A DNA stretch of 64,000 nt from Actinomucor elegans (lineage: Eukaryota > Mucoromycota > Mucoromycetes > Mucorales > Mucoraceae), in assembly GCA_026027325.1 (NCBI GenBank), contig JAMSLZ010000001.1:558001-622000 (forward strand), written 5' to 3'. Positions within the stretch are counted from its first letter, which is position 1. Every line of letters starts with the position of its first letter. This document shows, one piece after another, positions 33,501 to 46,126 of the stretch. A model generated the notes under the pieces. It had not been told where the DNA came from and did not search any database. It worked only from the letters and a program-made list of their open reading frames with translations. A program made the position numbers and the translations under genes.

Positions 33501-36500
33501 ATGTCTCAAATGAATATTTTTGATGACTTGGAGGACGAATGGGACGATTTCACACCTAGTTTACAAGATCAGCTATTTGAGAATTTGGAAGCAGAAAGCC
33601 ATGCTTCTGCCAATGAATATAATGTATGTACCTTGTGTACCTTGATTATACGATACTGATCAGTTCATCTATATTCATACAACAGAATGACGAACATTCG
33701 ATAAATATGGACTTTGATAGCGATCTTTCCTCCTCAAAAGCTGCTTTCGATGTATTTCTCGACGAGTTATTCGAGATCCCTCATAAAGTGAAAGCCAATA
33801 GAGCGAAAAAGCAACTTCCTCTTGGCGAACTATCTGCGAACCAACAACATATAAAAATACCTTTAGCTGGTAATAAACCTCTTATTAAGCAGCTACGAAA
33901 CATTGATTGATGATTCTATAGATAACAAGCGAGAAGAACCAAAGGATAGTATTGCATTAGGGAAACCTTTTGATTCTCAGGACGAAAGTATATGGACTGA
34001 TCTTGATATTGACTTATTTTCAAACATGGAAGCCAATTCAAATAAGCAAAATGGCGAGAACTTGAAACTACACAGCGGCTTCCAGACTGCTTCAGGAAAA
34101 TCGATTCCACCACCATCCAAAGAGGCGAGACAGAAAGCAATAGATGCCCTGAAAGATATCGAGCAGGATATAGCCTCATCGACGGTACTAAAAGGATTCA
34201 CTACCGCATCTGGAAAAGAACTAGCGCCTCCTTCCGAACAAGCAAGATTAAAGGCTTTAGCTGTCTTGAAGGGAGATAATGAAGAAGAAGAGAAAAACCA
34301 ACCAGTCATGAAAGGATTCGAAACGGCTTCTGGAAAACCATTACAGCCTATATCAGAAAAGGCAAAAGAGCGAGCAAACGCCTTATTTAAGCAGCTTGAA
34401 CAAGAAGAATTGACAGCGCCTGTCAGTGGCTTCAAAACAGCATCTGGAAAGAATTTAGCTGATCCAAGCAAAGAAAGCATCCAGCTAGCTGCAGCTCTAC
34501 TAAAAGAGACAGATGAACAGAATGTAGGTGACAAGCGACCTTCTGATGAGCCTTTGAATGCAGATTATAAATATGAGAATGTCTTGAACCAGTATGGAGG
34601 ATTCCAGATGGCTCATAGTAGAAAAGGAATACAAGTATCAGCCAGTGCTAAACGACAAGCGATATTTATACTTGAGGAGCGAAAAGTACCTGATATACCC
34701 ATTACAGAACAGGTGAATGTCCAATCCTTATTTAAAGCCAATCAGAGCTCTAGTTACCCAACTGTACCCGATGTGAACCAAGACAGTAATACCAAAGTGG
34801 AACCAGCTAATACTGCTACTACTACTGTAACAACAACAGCAGCAGCAAATTTTCCAAAGCGAAATAAACGAGTTTTTGCTGCTCAGAAAGGCAATAGACC
34901 TTTTAAATCACCTATTATCAAGTCAAATCTCGAATTAACCAAGGCTGCTGTTAAGAACAAGAATGTAAACAAGGCAAAAGGAACAAGTGTTTTTGATTTG
35001 ACATCCAGTAAGTTTTTAATTTAGTATTCAAGGGTGTTTCTAATCAATTGTATAGTTCCTAAAGATCGATACAAACTCTCATCCTTGGGAAAGCCTTTGC
35101 AATATACCAAAGACCAACTTCTTTCCAAGAATATGTACGTTCTCTTAAGTTGAATTAGTGGCCATTCTAACTTGTATCATATAGACCTATCTCAATCATT
35201 AACATGACATCTCTGAATGCTAAACACTATCAATTCAATGATCATTGGGGCTATAAAGAGGCAATGAGAGACCTTGTGAAATCTGGCGCTGTATCCAATC
35301 GTATGTCTTCTGCCTGGGTCGAAAATCATTATGGATTGGTTGTATGGAAATTAGCATGCTTGATTAGATCTTACCCAGATAAATTCAAACAGGATTGGAC
35401 CTGTCAAAAGGTTTTAGAGCAATTGCTATATCGATATGAGCGTGAATTCAACTTGGGCCATCGACCTGTATTGAAAAAAATCTTGGAACAAGATGATATT
35501 TCAGTCAAGCATATGATACTGGTCATTTCTGATATTGTAGAAATCAAATCTGCTTTATTTTATAACACATGTAAGTTGTATAAAATATTAATACAGACAA
35601 AGCTGATTTTTACTTTGGTATATAGCCAGTCGATACATGCTTCAGTTATCAGATGGTTGGTATCAAGTGCCTGCTTGTATTGATTTGAGAATGGAACATG
35701 CTATCAGTAAAAAGCGACTGAGAATTGGACACAAGCTATCGATCTGTGGAGCACAGATTGTAGGTGACCGGTCAGCGCAATCACCACTTAGTATCAGTAA
35801 CAACAGTACTTTACTTTCTATTACAACCAATGGATGTTTGCCAGCCAAATGGGATACCAAGCTAGGATATCATAGACAGAAACTTGTTATGCGTTCTATA
35901 CCGACCCTATTTGATGATGGTGGTATGGTAACAGCCTTGGATATCATTGTCTGTAGAAAATATCCCATGTTATATACTGAAACGCTACCGAGTGGAGCAA
36001 CAATAACACGCACAATAAAAGAAGAGGAAGCAGCACGACGTGAAGCTCAAGGATATGATCAATATGGCCGAAAAAACAATCGAGTCTCATTACCCAACTT
36101 TAGAGCGGATCAACGAAAAGGCAGTGGTCTTTTGGATCATCGAAATGCAACCAATGAGCCTAAGAATGAAGATCGTAGAGTGTCTGGCTATTTCAAAATC
36201 CGTATATGTGATACCAAACAGTCCGCGCCAGACAAACCTTTAGCTACATTGCTGTTATCCAATGCAAACGAGTTGAATCATATGGATATCGTAGAAGGAA
36301 ACCGTTACAAAGTATTTTTTGTGATGCCTTATCATCCCAAAAACAAAAAATACCCTGGCTTAGACCTTAAAACAACGCGTATGACTCGATGGGAGCCTGC
36401 TCCTGCTCCTCCCAACTCTGATAATGCTTATATTCCTAGATTCTTGTCTGCTTGCGAGGATATTCGTTTTGAAGATAGCTCTGCAGATTTTGACCTGGTA

Positions 36501-36918
36501 GTTTACGTCTTGCGTAAGTAACATCGGAGCCTTTTTAGATTTTTTCTTGCTAACACTATGCATAGATACTGGAACGCCTGCGCAGGAAAACATGAATGGG
36601 CGCAAGCTATGGAAGCAGACATTACTAGTGACTGACCAAAGTATGGGCGTATGCCGGATCAATTTTCGATTGCCTCTCAATCCATTCCCTGAGATCAAGG
36701 GACAAATCATAGGCTTGATGAACGTTCGATATGAGGTGCATGACAGTAAATTCGACATTACTTGTTTAAAAGCTACAGACGAAACCGAGGTTATATTTAA
36801 AGTATCTTCATCTGCTGAATGCTTACAAAAAGGCATTGTTAAACTTCGGGACTGGGTTCGCGATAATGAACATGCCATTAAATCTATCCATGATCGTGTA
36901 CGTAATATCGTACAATGA
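33501..36918 (+). CDS. BRCA2/Brh2 homologue
   Basis: Seven exons: 33501-33623, 33686-33869, 33922-35007, 35056-35134, 35185-35570, 35626-36513 and 36566-36918; 1,032 residues. Four clear BRC repeats start GFxTASGK at about 155, 194, 234 and 272, with a fifth degenerate one (GFQMAHSRKG) near 329; these bind Rad51. The C-terminal half matches the BRCA2 DNA-binding region: helical domain with WVENHYGLVVWKLACLIRSY, then OB1 with LQLSDGWYQVPACIDL and LRIGHKLSICGAQIVG, and OB2 with a short Glu/Arg helix (IKEEEAARREAQ) where the Tower stands in animals. OB3-like sequence follows. Role: loads Rad51 on ssDNA in homologous recombination. The N-terminus is acidic with Trp (EDEWDDF). Confidence 0.92.
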
Positions 36919-38599
36919 TTCTAATTTTTACATATTTCAGATAGCTACTAAATTGTACATACAAATATATCCCCCTAGCTTGAATAAATGAAAAAGTATC
37001 TATAATAGATCCTTGATGGAAGATTTATTCCAGCGATAAAGTGGCATTATTTAGACCGCTAATGATGATTGGGTTCGCTTTTTTATGTTTGTATTACTAG
37101 CATTTGATCCGCCCATGCAATCTGTTAAACACACACAAAAGAGCTTGCCTGAGGAGCCTGCTTTCTCAAAGAATGAACCTCTCAATCCGCTCTAGATAAT
37201 ATTATTATCCGTATTGTCAAGAAGCCATCAAGACATCTACCTAATTGAAAGCATTCACATTTGTCAGGTACGGATTCCAAAGAGCTTTACTTTCAAGGAA
37301 CTACATAATACAGCCACAGGTTCAAATTGGTAACTGTCGCCTGCATACTCTTCTGGTGGCAACATTCAGTTGGAGCTGAGTTGCTTAGCCTACTTGTATG
37401 AAAATGGCCACAAAAAAATACTAGTGAATCCTTTAAAATGCGAAACACAGACTTACATCATAGAGCATACTTCTATAATGCTTTTAATACCTTTGAAAAC
37501 TGATGCAAAAATATCTAGCATCATCATCGCTGAGAGTATTTCATTTGTTATTGGATGTCAGACATTGACAAATGCTACTCTAAAAAATTTGGTTTGAGTT
37601 TTGATCTCATTTTTAGCGATAAAAGATTATTGGTGCTCTGCAATATCCTGTCACTTGTAATATGTCAAATCTCCAAGATAATATCCGCATGCAATGAAAA
37701 ATAAAGTAATAATTCGAAATTTAGGTCCAGAGGGGATACCTTTAGGATCTTTTTTTTTTTTTAAAAATTGGGTCATTTTAATCTATTCACATTTCTCAAT
37801 GCCACATCTGATGGCCGGTACTTGTTGTGGATGAAGCATTGTGCCCAACGCAACCACAATCAGGCTGATATTTAATACATATTCAGCGTAAATTACAGCA
37901 TTTTATGTGAATTGAATCTAGAAATTAGTAGATTTCATTGAAAGCTTCTCTTTGACATACACTATTAGTGCCGCTTTTAAAAAAATATATCATAGTACAA
38001 AATAAAGCCGTTTGATTTGTTAAGATTAAATATTAGTAAACACTCTCTACATGAGAATTATCGTATATCTGTGATTTTATCAGATGCTGTAGCGACATTC
38101 GACCGAGATCGGTAGATCACTGTGAGTCTAAATAAAACGTTTAAAGCCCAGAAATTAAAATCTATATCAAAAAGAACAGGAATCACCTGGTAGACAGCAA
38201 TACAAGCAAATATACGTTTTATTCATTTATTTAAGCCTGTAAATAATTAAGTGCTCTTTCCGATGGGATACGTTTTGTAAAAAAAATTCTTGATGAAAAT
38301 AATGTTTTAGAGTAAAAAAGGCCATGCCGTCGGAATCATTTGTTTTCAATAAATATTAATTAATGCTTATGAAAGTACATGCATTAAAAAGATAAATTTT
38401 GACTCTATATATTCACTGAAAATAAGGGTTTTATAATAGTGCAGTAATGACATGGATTCAGTTTTACGATTTTAAAGCTTTTTGTTAAGGGTGTTGTTCA
38501 TGGTTCTCATGATGTAATCCCAGCCACCAATGAAATGCACGTGTCCTTTATTTACCATTTCGACAGAAGGCAGTTCAGAATACCGATGTTATAGCATAC

Positions 38600-38870
38600 T
38601 CTACTGTAATGATGCTCGTAACTTAATTGTATTCCTTATGCTCATCGCTTATACCATCAAATCCGAGAGACAATTATTTAATGAAACAAGCAAATATCCG
38701 CTTGTTCGTTTTCCAAGTGAAAAGAGGCTGCTTGTTCTCACACCATAATTTTATGTGTCATGCAATAAAGTCAGAATGGGGAAATACATGTCCCGATACT
38801 AAGGTCCAGGTACAAGTACTGGACGCAAGCAAATCATTTTACTTGAGAAACATGCGATATAAAAAAAACT
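38600..38870 (+). pseudogene. possible PIF1/Helitron-like helicase fragment
   Basis: Three short protein-like segments lie in the order seen in the intact PIF1 here (VMLIKNL, then [11 protein letters not shown], then [15 protein letters not shown]). A frame change occurs near 38,740 and there is no ATPase core. Pattern-based and weak. Confidence 0.3.
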
Positions 38871-39382
38871 GAGCTATATACCAAGCCAAACCTCTGGGAT
38901 GATTAAGAGTTTTATCAAAGGAAGAAGATGGAAAATATACTATATGCGTTTCTTGTGATGGGAACTGAACATAGCAATTTTTAAGAGCGAAAAAGAAAAT
39001 CCGGGGTAAATTTATAGCTATAGGTTACACTGGACGCAGCCGGCGCTGGAAATGACAGCGAACAGGCCAGTATACAAACTGATTACACAACTAATCGAGA
39101 ACACTGATTTATAACTTTTAGATCCAAAACTATTCACTTGTAATTATGCCTATTATAAATGCCCTGTGTCTGAGCTTCAGCGTCAATAATAGGTGGTACA
39201 GTGACTGTGCTGATTAAGCTAAGATATACATTATGATTGGACCAGTTATAACCGAGTATATTTTGATTAGAGTATAATTGCCAAATGATTGGCCGTCATG
39301 ACAAAGCTACTTTGTTATTCCGCGTGATCTAGAGGTTAGCATCCTTTCACACCCAATCCCCAAAAGGTATATTAACAGAAAC

Positions 39383-39390
39383 ATATAAAT
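39383..39390 (+). promoter_or_regulatory. TATA box of the catalase gene
   Basis: ATATAAAT about 120 bp before the ATG, followed by a long C/T-rich leader (about 39,412-39,470). This is the classic layout of highly expressed fungal genes. Confidence 0.6.
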
Positions 39391-39509
39391 ACTACAAGCT
39401 GTAAAACTGCTTTCTTTTCCCTTTTTTCGACTTTTTTCTTCTTCTTCTTTTCTTTCAAGCAAAACTTCTTTACCAACTCTTTCTTTTATCCCCCTGCTCT
39501 TAATCTATA

Positions 39510-41368
39510 ATGTCCAAGAACGTTTTAACTACTTCTAACGGTAATCCTGTTGAAAACAACCAAACCTCTCAAACTGCTGGTCAGTGGGGCCCCGTGTAAG
39601 AAGACAATTCAAATATTAAATCGAACATGGAATCTAATCGTGTTTTATAATAGCCTTATTCAAGATTTCCATTTGATCGATAAGCTTGGTAAGTTTTTAT
39701 TTATGCAATCCCTGTTATACAAACTCTCTATATTTGTCTATTGAATGCTGACATTCCTTCTATAGCTCATTTTGACAGAGAGCGTATTCCTGAGCGTGTT
39801 GTTCACGCCAAGGGTGCTGGTGCTCATGGTATCTTTGGTAAGATATTATTATATCTCAAAGTGGAAGCCAACATACTCATTCTTTTTCTTAGAGGTCACT
39901 CATGATATTACTCACCTCTCCAAGGCCAAATTCTTGAGCCATATCGGTAAGAAGACTCCTGTTTTCACTCGTTTCTCTACTGTTGGTGGTGAGAAGGGTA
40001 GTGCTGATACCGCTCGTGATCCCCGTGGTTTCGCCGTCAAGTTTTATACTGAAGAAGGTAAAAAACTAGACTTTTACTAAGGTTTTCTGATACTAATAGC
40101 TACATAGGCAATTGGGATATGGTCGGCAATAACACTCCAGTGCGTAATTTCATTGATAAAGAAAGAGGTTCCATATAACTAATGATTCGTTGCATAGGTC
40201 TTTTTCATTCGTGATCCCGCAAAGTTCCCTGGTAAATATAGAGATTTTGAAAAGTAGAATCAAATATACTCATTTCATTCCCAGACTTCATCCACACTCA
40301 AAAGAGAAACCCTCAAACCAACTGTGCCGATCCTGATGCTTTCTGGGACTTTTTGTCTCTTGTCCCTGAATCTATTCACCAAGTTTCTATTCTCTTCTCT
40401 AACCGTGGTACTCCTGATGGTTACCGTCACCTCAACGGTTACTCTTCTCACACTTTAAAGTTGGTCGATGATAACGGTAACTTCAAGTATGTCAAGTGGC
40501 ATTTCAAGACTGATCAAGGTATCAAGAACTTGAGCGCCGAACAAGCTGGTCAACTTGCTGGTTCTGATCCTGATTATGCTACTCGCGATCTCTTTGCTGC
40601 TATTGAGCGTGGTGAATATCCTTCTTGGTCTGTCTACGTCCAAGTCATGGAACCTGAGGATGCTAAAAAGTATCGCTTCAATCCTTTCGATGTTACCAAG
40701 ATTTGGTCTCACAAGGTAAGCTCTACCTGGGGCTATTTCTCATTACATAACTAAATGATTTTTATTAGGATTATCCTCTTCAACCTGTTGGTAAGATGAC
40801 CTTGAACCGTAATCCCGAAAACTATTTTGCCGAAACTGAGCAAGCTGCCTTCTCTCCTTCGCATACTGTTCCTGGTATCGATGTTTCTGCCGACCGTATG
40901 TTACAAGGTCGTCTCTTCTCTTATCCCGATACCCACCGTCATCGTCTCGGCGCCAACTATGCTCAAATCCCTATCAATCAACCTCATTCTCGTGTTGCTA
41001 ACCATCAACGTGATGGCGCTATGGCTGTCTTGGGCAATGGTGGCTCTCTTCCCAACTATGAACCTAACAGCTTTGGCGGTCCTTACCAAACCAACGTTGC
41101 TGGTACCACCTTCTCTGTTGAAGAAATTCAAGGTGCTACTGGTCGTTTCACTTATGGTTTGACTGATGATGACTTTGTTCAAGCTGGTGATTTGTATCGT
41201 CTCATGTCTCCTCAAGAAAAGACTGATTTGGTTAACAATATTGCTGGTCACTTGAAGAACGCCAAGAAGCACATTCAAGAACGTCAACTCGCTCACTTTA
41301 AGCGCGCTGATCCTGAATACGGTCAACGTATTGAAGAGACCATTTTGACCCTTAGTTCCAAGGCTTAA
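39510..41368 (+). CDS. catalase (haem, small-subunit type)
   Basis: Eight exons: 39510-39595, 39654-39688, 39766-39837, 39893-40057, 40108-40139, 40198-40231, 40285-40715 and 40769-41368; 484 residues, the length of clade-3 small-subunit catalases. Distal His54 sits in [12 protein letters not shown], the active-site Asn in VGNNTPVFF (about 127), and the haem-ligand Tyr337 in [34 protein letters not shown] is the conserved early core. Reaction: 2 H2O2 to O2 and water. The C-terminus is SSKA; SKA is not a strong PTS1, so cytosol or peroxisome cannot be decided. Codon use is strongly biased (GGT, CGT, AAG, GAC/T), suggesting high expression. It converges with the OYE gene. Confidence 0.96.
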
Positions 41369-41694
41369 ATATCATGTATACTTTTCCAATCCCCCCATAT
41401 TTATTATTCAGAAAAAAAAACTAGTTCTCGCTTGATCATATTCCCTTTTCCGCGAGAAAGAAAAAAAAATCGCTTCTTTAGATGAATAAATCGAAAAGCA
41501 TTTGTTTTAATGTATCATACTATAACCAAAAAAAAAAAAAAAAAAAGTACTAGTATCACCGGTTTGCACTGTATTAGCAATCTGTTTATCTTAGTGTCTC
41601 TTTCTAGGTTTCTGCAAAAAAGCGCCCATTTAATTTACTGAATAGATTATGGTAGTTTATTTGAATTTGCATTTTATATAACATACAATATCGT
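41369..41694. other. convergent 3' flanks of catalase and OYE
   Basis: AT-rich with A-runs; nothing coding. Confidence 0.5.
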
Positions 41695-42765
41695 TTACAA
41701 ATGGCTATTCTTTTCACCATAAAAAGGATAATCAGTGTATCCGATAGCATCATGGGTATAAAACGTCTTTCTATTATACTTGTTGAAAGTGAACTGGTTT
41801 CTGATTCTTTCAGGAAGATCAGGATTTGCTATAAAAGCACGGCCAAAGGAAATCAAATTACCTGTTCTCTCAGCAAGTGCAACAGCGTGTTCAACAGCAT
41901 TAGAGAAACCCCCAGCCGTAATCAAAGGGCCCTTCCAAATTTCACGATAAGGACCAAGCGTATCTACTGTATTCACCATACCATCGACATTGAAATCAGA
42001 TCTTGCTTCAATTAGGTGGATATAGCTCATATTAGGATGATTCTTTTGAAGTTGGGAGATCAAATAACTCCAAGTTTCAACAGGTGTATCATCTTGCATG
42101 CCTTGCACGCCGCCATTGGGCGAGAAACGGATGGCAGTACGGTCTTCACCAATTGCTTCAGTAATAGCATCTACCACCTCCAAAGAAAATCGACATCTAT
42201 TTTCGATACTTCCTCCATATACATCCATTCTTTTGTTAGAACCTGAATTGACAAACTGATCCAATAAATAACCATTGGCGTTGTGGATCTCTACACCGTC
42301 GAAACCAGCTTCAATGGCATTGAGAGCAGCTTGACGATAGGTTTGAACCAAATCTTTTATTTCTTGCACCTCCAAAGCGCGAGGTGTTATATTTCCAGCA
42401 CCAGGCATAGGAATGGCAGAGGCAGAAACAACATGCTTACGGCTCGCACGACCAAGATGCCATAATTGCAAAAATATGACACCGCCTTTGTTGTGTACTG
42501 CCGTAGTGACCTTCTTCCATTGTTCAATTTGTTCCTTGGTGTAAATACCAGGTGCTTGGCGATAGCTTCCTGCGAGAGGACTGATAAACGTAGCCTCACT
42601 CACTAATAAACCACCAGGACTGGCGCGTTGTTGGTAATAATCAACTAGTAAATCAGTAGGCACAGCTTCTGTCGTAGCTCTGAATCGTGTTAAAGGTGCA
42701 AGCACAATACGATGCTCAAGCTGATTACGTCCAACTTTGATGGGCAAAAACGCTTTGGGTGCCAT
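41695..42765 (-). CDS. old yellow enzyme family NAD(P)H:flavin oxidoreductase
   Basis: Single exon, 356 residues, no intron, unlike most neighbours. TIM-barrel OYE features: APLTRFRA near the N-terminus (FMN site), LQLWHLGRAS, then GFDGVEIHNANGYLLDQF containing the His-x-x-Asn substrate-binding pair and the Tyr proton donor. YGGSIENRCRF and ISFGRAFIANPDLP (FMN phosphate binding) complete the set. It reduces activated C=C bonds of enones and similar compounds using NAD(P)H. The physiological substrate is usually unknown in fungi. It is convergent with catalase across 326 bp. Confidence 0.94.
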   Translation of the reverse strand: MAPKAFLPIKVGRNQLEHRIVLAPLTRFRATTEAVPTDLLVDYYQQRASPGGLLVSEATFISPLAGSYRQAPGIYTKEQIEQWKKVTTAVHNKGGVIFLQLWHLGRASRKHVVSASAIPMPGAGNITPRALEVQEIKDLVQTYRQAALNAIEAGFDGVEIHNANGYLLDQFVNSGSNKRMDVYGGSIENRCRFSLEVVDAITEAIGEDRTAIRFSPNGGVQGMQDDTPVETWSYLISQLQKNHPNMSYIHLIEARSDFNVDGMVNTVDTLGPYREIWKGPLITAGGFSNAVEHAVALAERTGNLISFGRAFIANPDLPERIRNQFTFNKYNRKTFYTHDAIGYTDYPFYGEKNSHL

Positions 42766-45700
42766 ATTACTGATTTATAATGAAAAGGAAAAAGGAATAT
42801 GGAAGAAAGAAAGAAAGAAAAGCTCAATCAAGGTAGGGCATAGTTTAGTTAAAAAAGCTTACTAACAGGGAAAAGTGGCGGGAAACAAAAAAAATGGCTA
42901 AAGACCAAGTAGGTAGTCAAAGAATCGTTCAGAGTAGAAGGACTCTTGAGAAAATGGATACAGCAGCGCCAAAATAGGATGAATTTTTCTCCCTCGTTAA
43001 AGATAATGGATTTCCCAGTATTGGGATCTTTGAGACATCCAGGAACTTGGTTTTTACTGGCTTACAAAAGGCCTGGACGGTGTTTTATTAGAAACCATTC
43101 GGAAGAAATATTCAACCATAATATTAATAAGAAAAAATTCATTCAGAGTACTTGGTCACTGTCATAATATAATTTGGTATGCCAATTACAATGATCAAAG
43201 ATATTAAAGCTCTGTTTTTCTCCACTAAAATTCAGACCAGCATTAACAGTCACCCCTCTACTCAACTTATATTTTAAAGCGAGGTCACCGGCAAGGCGAT
43301 TCTTTAACTCCATTATTGTTCAATATATTGCACAATATCCATTCTTTTCTAGTTTTGATTCTCCTATTGAAATGACATTGGCAGCAAACATTGATGCAAC
43401 CATTGAGGAAATATTTACTGTTATCTCAACCTTATGACTCCAAGATCCAATTTTGAATCAAAATACTACATCCAATTCCAGTTTCTCTAGTCGCTTCTCA
43501 AACGCACCATCGATTCCATCTCCCATTAATGTCTTATGCATATGATACTCTCTTTTCTCTAAAGGATAAAACCAGTATCCATTGCCTCTATACTATAGTA
43601 AGTATATGTATTCGTGCATCCAATGCTTTCTTAGAGTGTAGTAAAACGCAAGTTATTTTTTTTTGGTATATGTGCTATTACTCTTCAACAGCTTGATCAA
43701 TTCTTTCAGTAAATGTGTAATAAGATTCGCCAGTAATGCATTATTCACTGCTCTCAACATCAATCCTCTATTCGAGATTGAGCTACTGTTCTCAGCACCC
43801 CTAATATATTCTACTCTCCAACATGTTATGTGCCTACTCACATTTAGCCTAATACAACTCATACAGTTTCATTCAATAGGATCTCATTTCATATCAAATT
43901 TTTGCCTTTACTCTCCAATGCATTTAGCAAGCGCACCAGTGCTTCATCTTTGGTGATACTATATTTCACTTATCAAAAGTACTCAAGTCAATAACAGGGC
44001 TTCTTTTCCAGTTTCATTTCGAAACGTAACTTGACTCAATTCGCGGCCATCAATAGGCTTTTTTTTTCTTTATTAATTCTTTAATCCTGTTTTCTTCACT
44101 CTATCAATATTCACAATAATTAAATTTTATTATACCAGCCTTTTCCTCCACTTATATCTAGTATTTAAAGGGCCTTTAGTAAAAAAACAAAAAAAAAAAG
44201 TATAGTTTCCCCTACTAAAACACCCTATACAATTCAAATACTGGTATATATCGCAATAGTAAACAAATAACCATAAAAATCAATATCTTGATATGTGCTG
44301 AAAATTCAGTATGTCGCTTTCTTCACTCATTCGGTTATAAATTACTCATTTTCAAGTAGAGCTGGTGAGTTGTACTTCAGTGCTGTATATATTTTTTTAA
44401 GAAAAATATGTTTAGTTTCGATAACTTGCATCTATTTTGTTATTTCAATTCTTGACCTGATTTGAATCCAACTCAAGGGGATAAAGTTCTTGACATTATG
44501 ATACATGATATAGCAGTTTTGAAAACTATAAAAAAGAGATGGCTTTTCTTATATATACTTTAAAAATACATTCTTCACTGTCTTTTGGATCTTGCATCTA
44601 TTGCTTTTATTGCATTTTGTTCTATGTATACATTCAGTTGTTATATTTTTCAGCCTAATATCTAATTGTCTATATATTGTTTACTCCTTTTACCTTCAAG
44701 TTGTTCAAGATAAATATGAATTAACAAACCATGTTATTGATCTTCAGTGGGCTAAACTGTTGAGTATGGATTTATCAATAATGAGATTATTGTATTGATT
44801 GGGTGATACTGGTAAGAAAACAACTCCACCATATCACTAAACTATTAAAAAGCATCACTAAGGGCCTTTTAATTAGATGAGCAAAATTTTTAGCTAATGA
44901 CGACAGGTACAATTTAACCGAATGCTCTCAGGAAATTATGTAAAATGAATGAATTATTGTAGATCTGCGGTTTCAACGAACATAACAGTTCTTTCTGAGC
45001 ATGCATTATACAAACCTTACACGGCACTGGATCAAAGTTTATCAAAAGATCTACAAACCTTTATTGAACCCAGTGCAAGTAAAATGAAGGTAATTTACTG
45101 TTATTTATAGGATAGTGCAATATATCTATTGTACTGAACCAGCAATACCAGCAAATTCAGCCACTCATTTTGGGTATAGATCACCCATTAGATGATTTAT
45201 AGATTATTGAATCTACTGGTTTAAATGGAGCACATTCAGTTTACTATCAGTCACTCAAATGTAGTATAGATATTGTATCTTAGTTAGGTAATGGGTCTGA
45301 TAGACGCTGCCGCTCATCCTGAACAAGTTATAATAAGCAACTGTGATGCGTGTTAATGAACTCTTGAGCAATTTCGGTCCAGTGCCGCCTCAAATTAGTA
45401 TAGTCTATGCTCAGAAAGAGCTGTTATGTTCGTTGAAACCGCAGATCTACAATAATTCATTTATTTTATATAGTTCCCTGAGGACCTTCGGTTAATCTGT
45501 AACTGTCGAAATTAACTAAATAGAGCGTTTATTCTTTACACTATGGATTCAATAAAAAATACCTCTACTTTACTTGGGAGGGAAGCTGCTTGCCTCTACG
45601 GGTAAAAAAAAAGTATTACCAATTCAGAATATCACTCAACGTAATGCTACAAAATTCAGAATCGGTTGTGTTCTTTAACGCACACAACGATTAAAACTTT

Positions 45701-46126
45701 TCACAGAAAAAGCAACTGAATACTTGCATATTTCCGCGCCCGAATAAAACAGGACAAGACAATCTTAAACTTTATGCAAGATACATCTTAAACTTAAATG
45801 TTTTTTTACTATAAGCAGTAGAACTTGCCTATATCAATCTACCATGTGACATTCTCAATATGAACCAAACAAGGCGACACTCGCACGCTTCTTTGTGGAA
45901 CAAAGGTAGATCACACAGAGTCTGTACAATATCTAGGTTTTTTTTGTAGAGGAAAAAAATTAGCAGTTTATTTTGCAACGGTCATTAAGAGATAAGTTAT
46001 ATATTAAGGGTTGGAGATATAATAGTAAAAAAAAAAAATAGATAAAATATTATAGAAAAGTTAATTACATGGTATGGGTTAAAAAAGAAGAAAAAATAGT
46101 AACGCGGTGGTGAAACATGGTTAGAC
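42766..46126. other. intergenic, holds a foldback element
   Basis: 3.4 kb containing the OYE upstream region, C/T-rich low-complexity sequence near 43,240-43,960, and the inverted-repeat element at 44,889-45,520. ORFs such as 43663-43956 are hydrophobic low-complexity and unsupported. Confidence 0.5.
44889..45520. mobile_element. MITE-like foldback element with ~120-160 bp imperfect terminal inverted repeats
   Basis: The left arm (44,889-45,010 and onward) reads TTTAGCTAAT...TAACCGAATG...AATTATTGTAGATCTGCGG... The reverse complement of 45,401-45,520 gives the same order: TTTAGTTAAT...TTAACCGAAGG...AATTATTGTAGATCTGCGG. Both continue with TTTCAACGAACATAACAG, then TCTTTCTGAGCAT and GGCACTGGA. 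The core between is noncoding. No transposase is present, so it would be non-autonomous. Target-site duplication not determined. Confidence 0.75.

Larger units (their letters stand above)
36919..39509. other. intergenic with a possible helicase fragment
   Basis: 2.6 kb without an intact gene. At 38,600-38,870 the plus strand carries, in two frames, pieces resembling PIF1/Helitron helicase order (LMLIAYTI, KYPLVRFPSEKRL, KVQVQVLDASKSF). The last 130 bp form the catalase promoter. The ORF at 37370-37597 has no recognised motif. Confidence 0.4.

Noticed and set aside
33977..34534. Minus-strand 185-codon ORF opposite BRCA2
   Set aside because: Antisense shadow of the BRC-repeat exon; Cys/Ser-rich with no domain.
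43663..43956. 97-codon hydrophobic ORF
   Set aside because: Arises from C/T-rich low-complexity DNA; overlapping ORFs occur on both strands.
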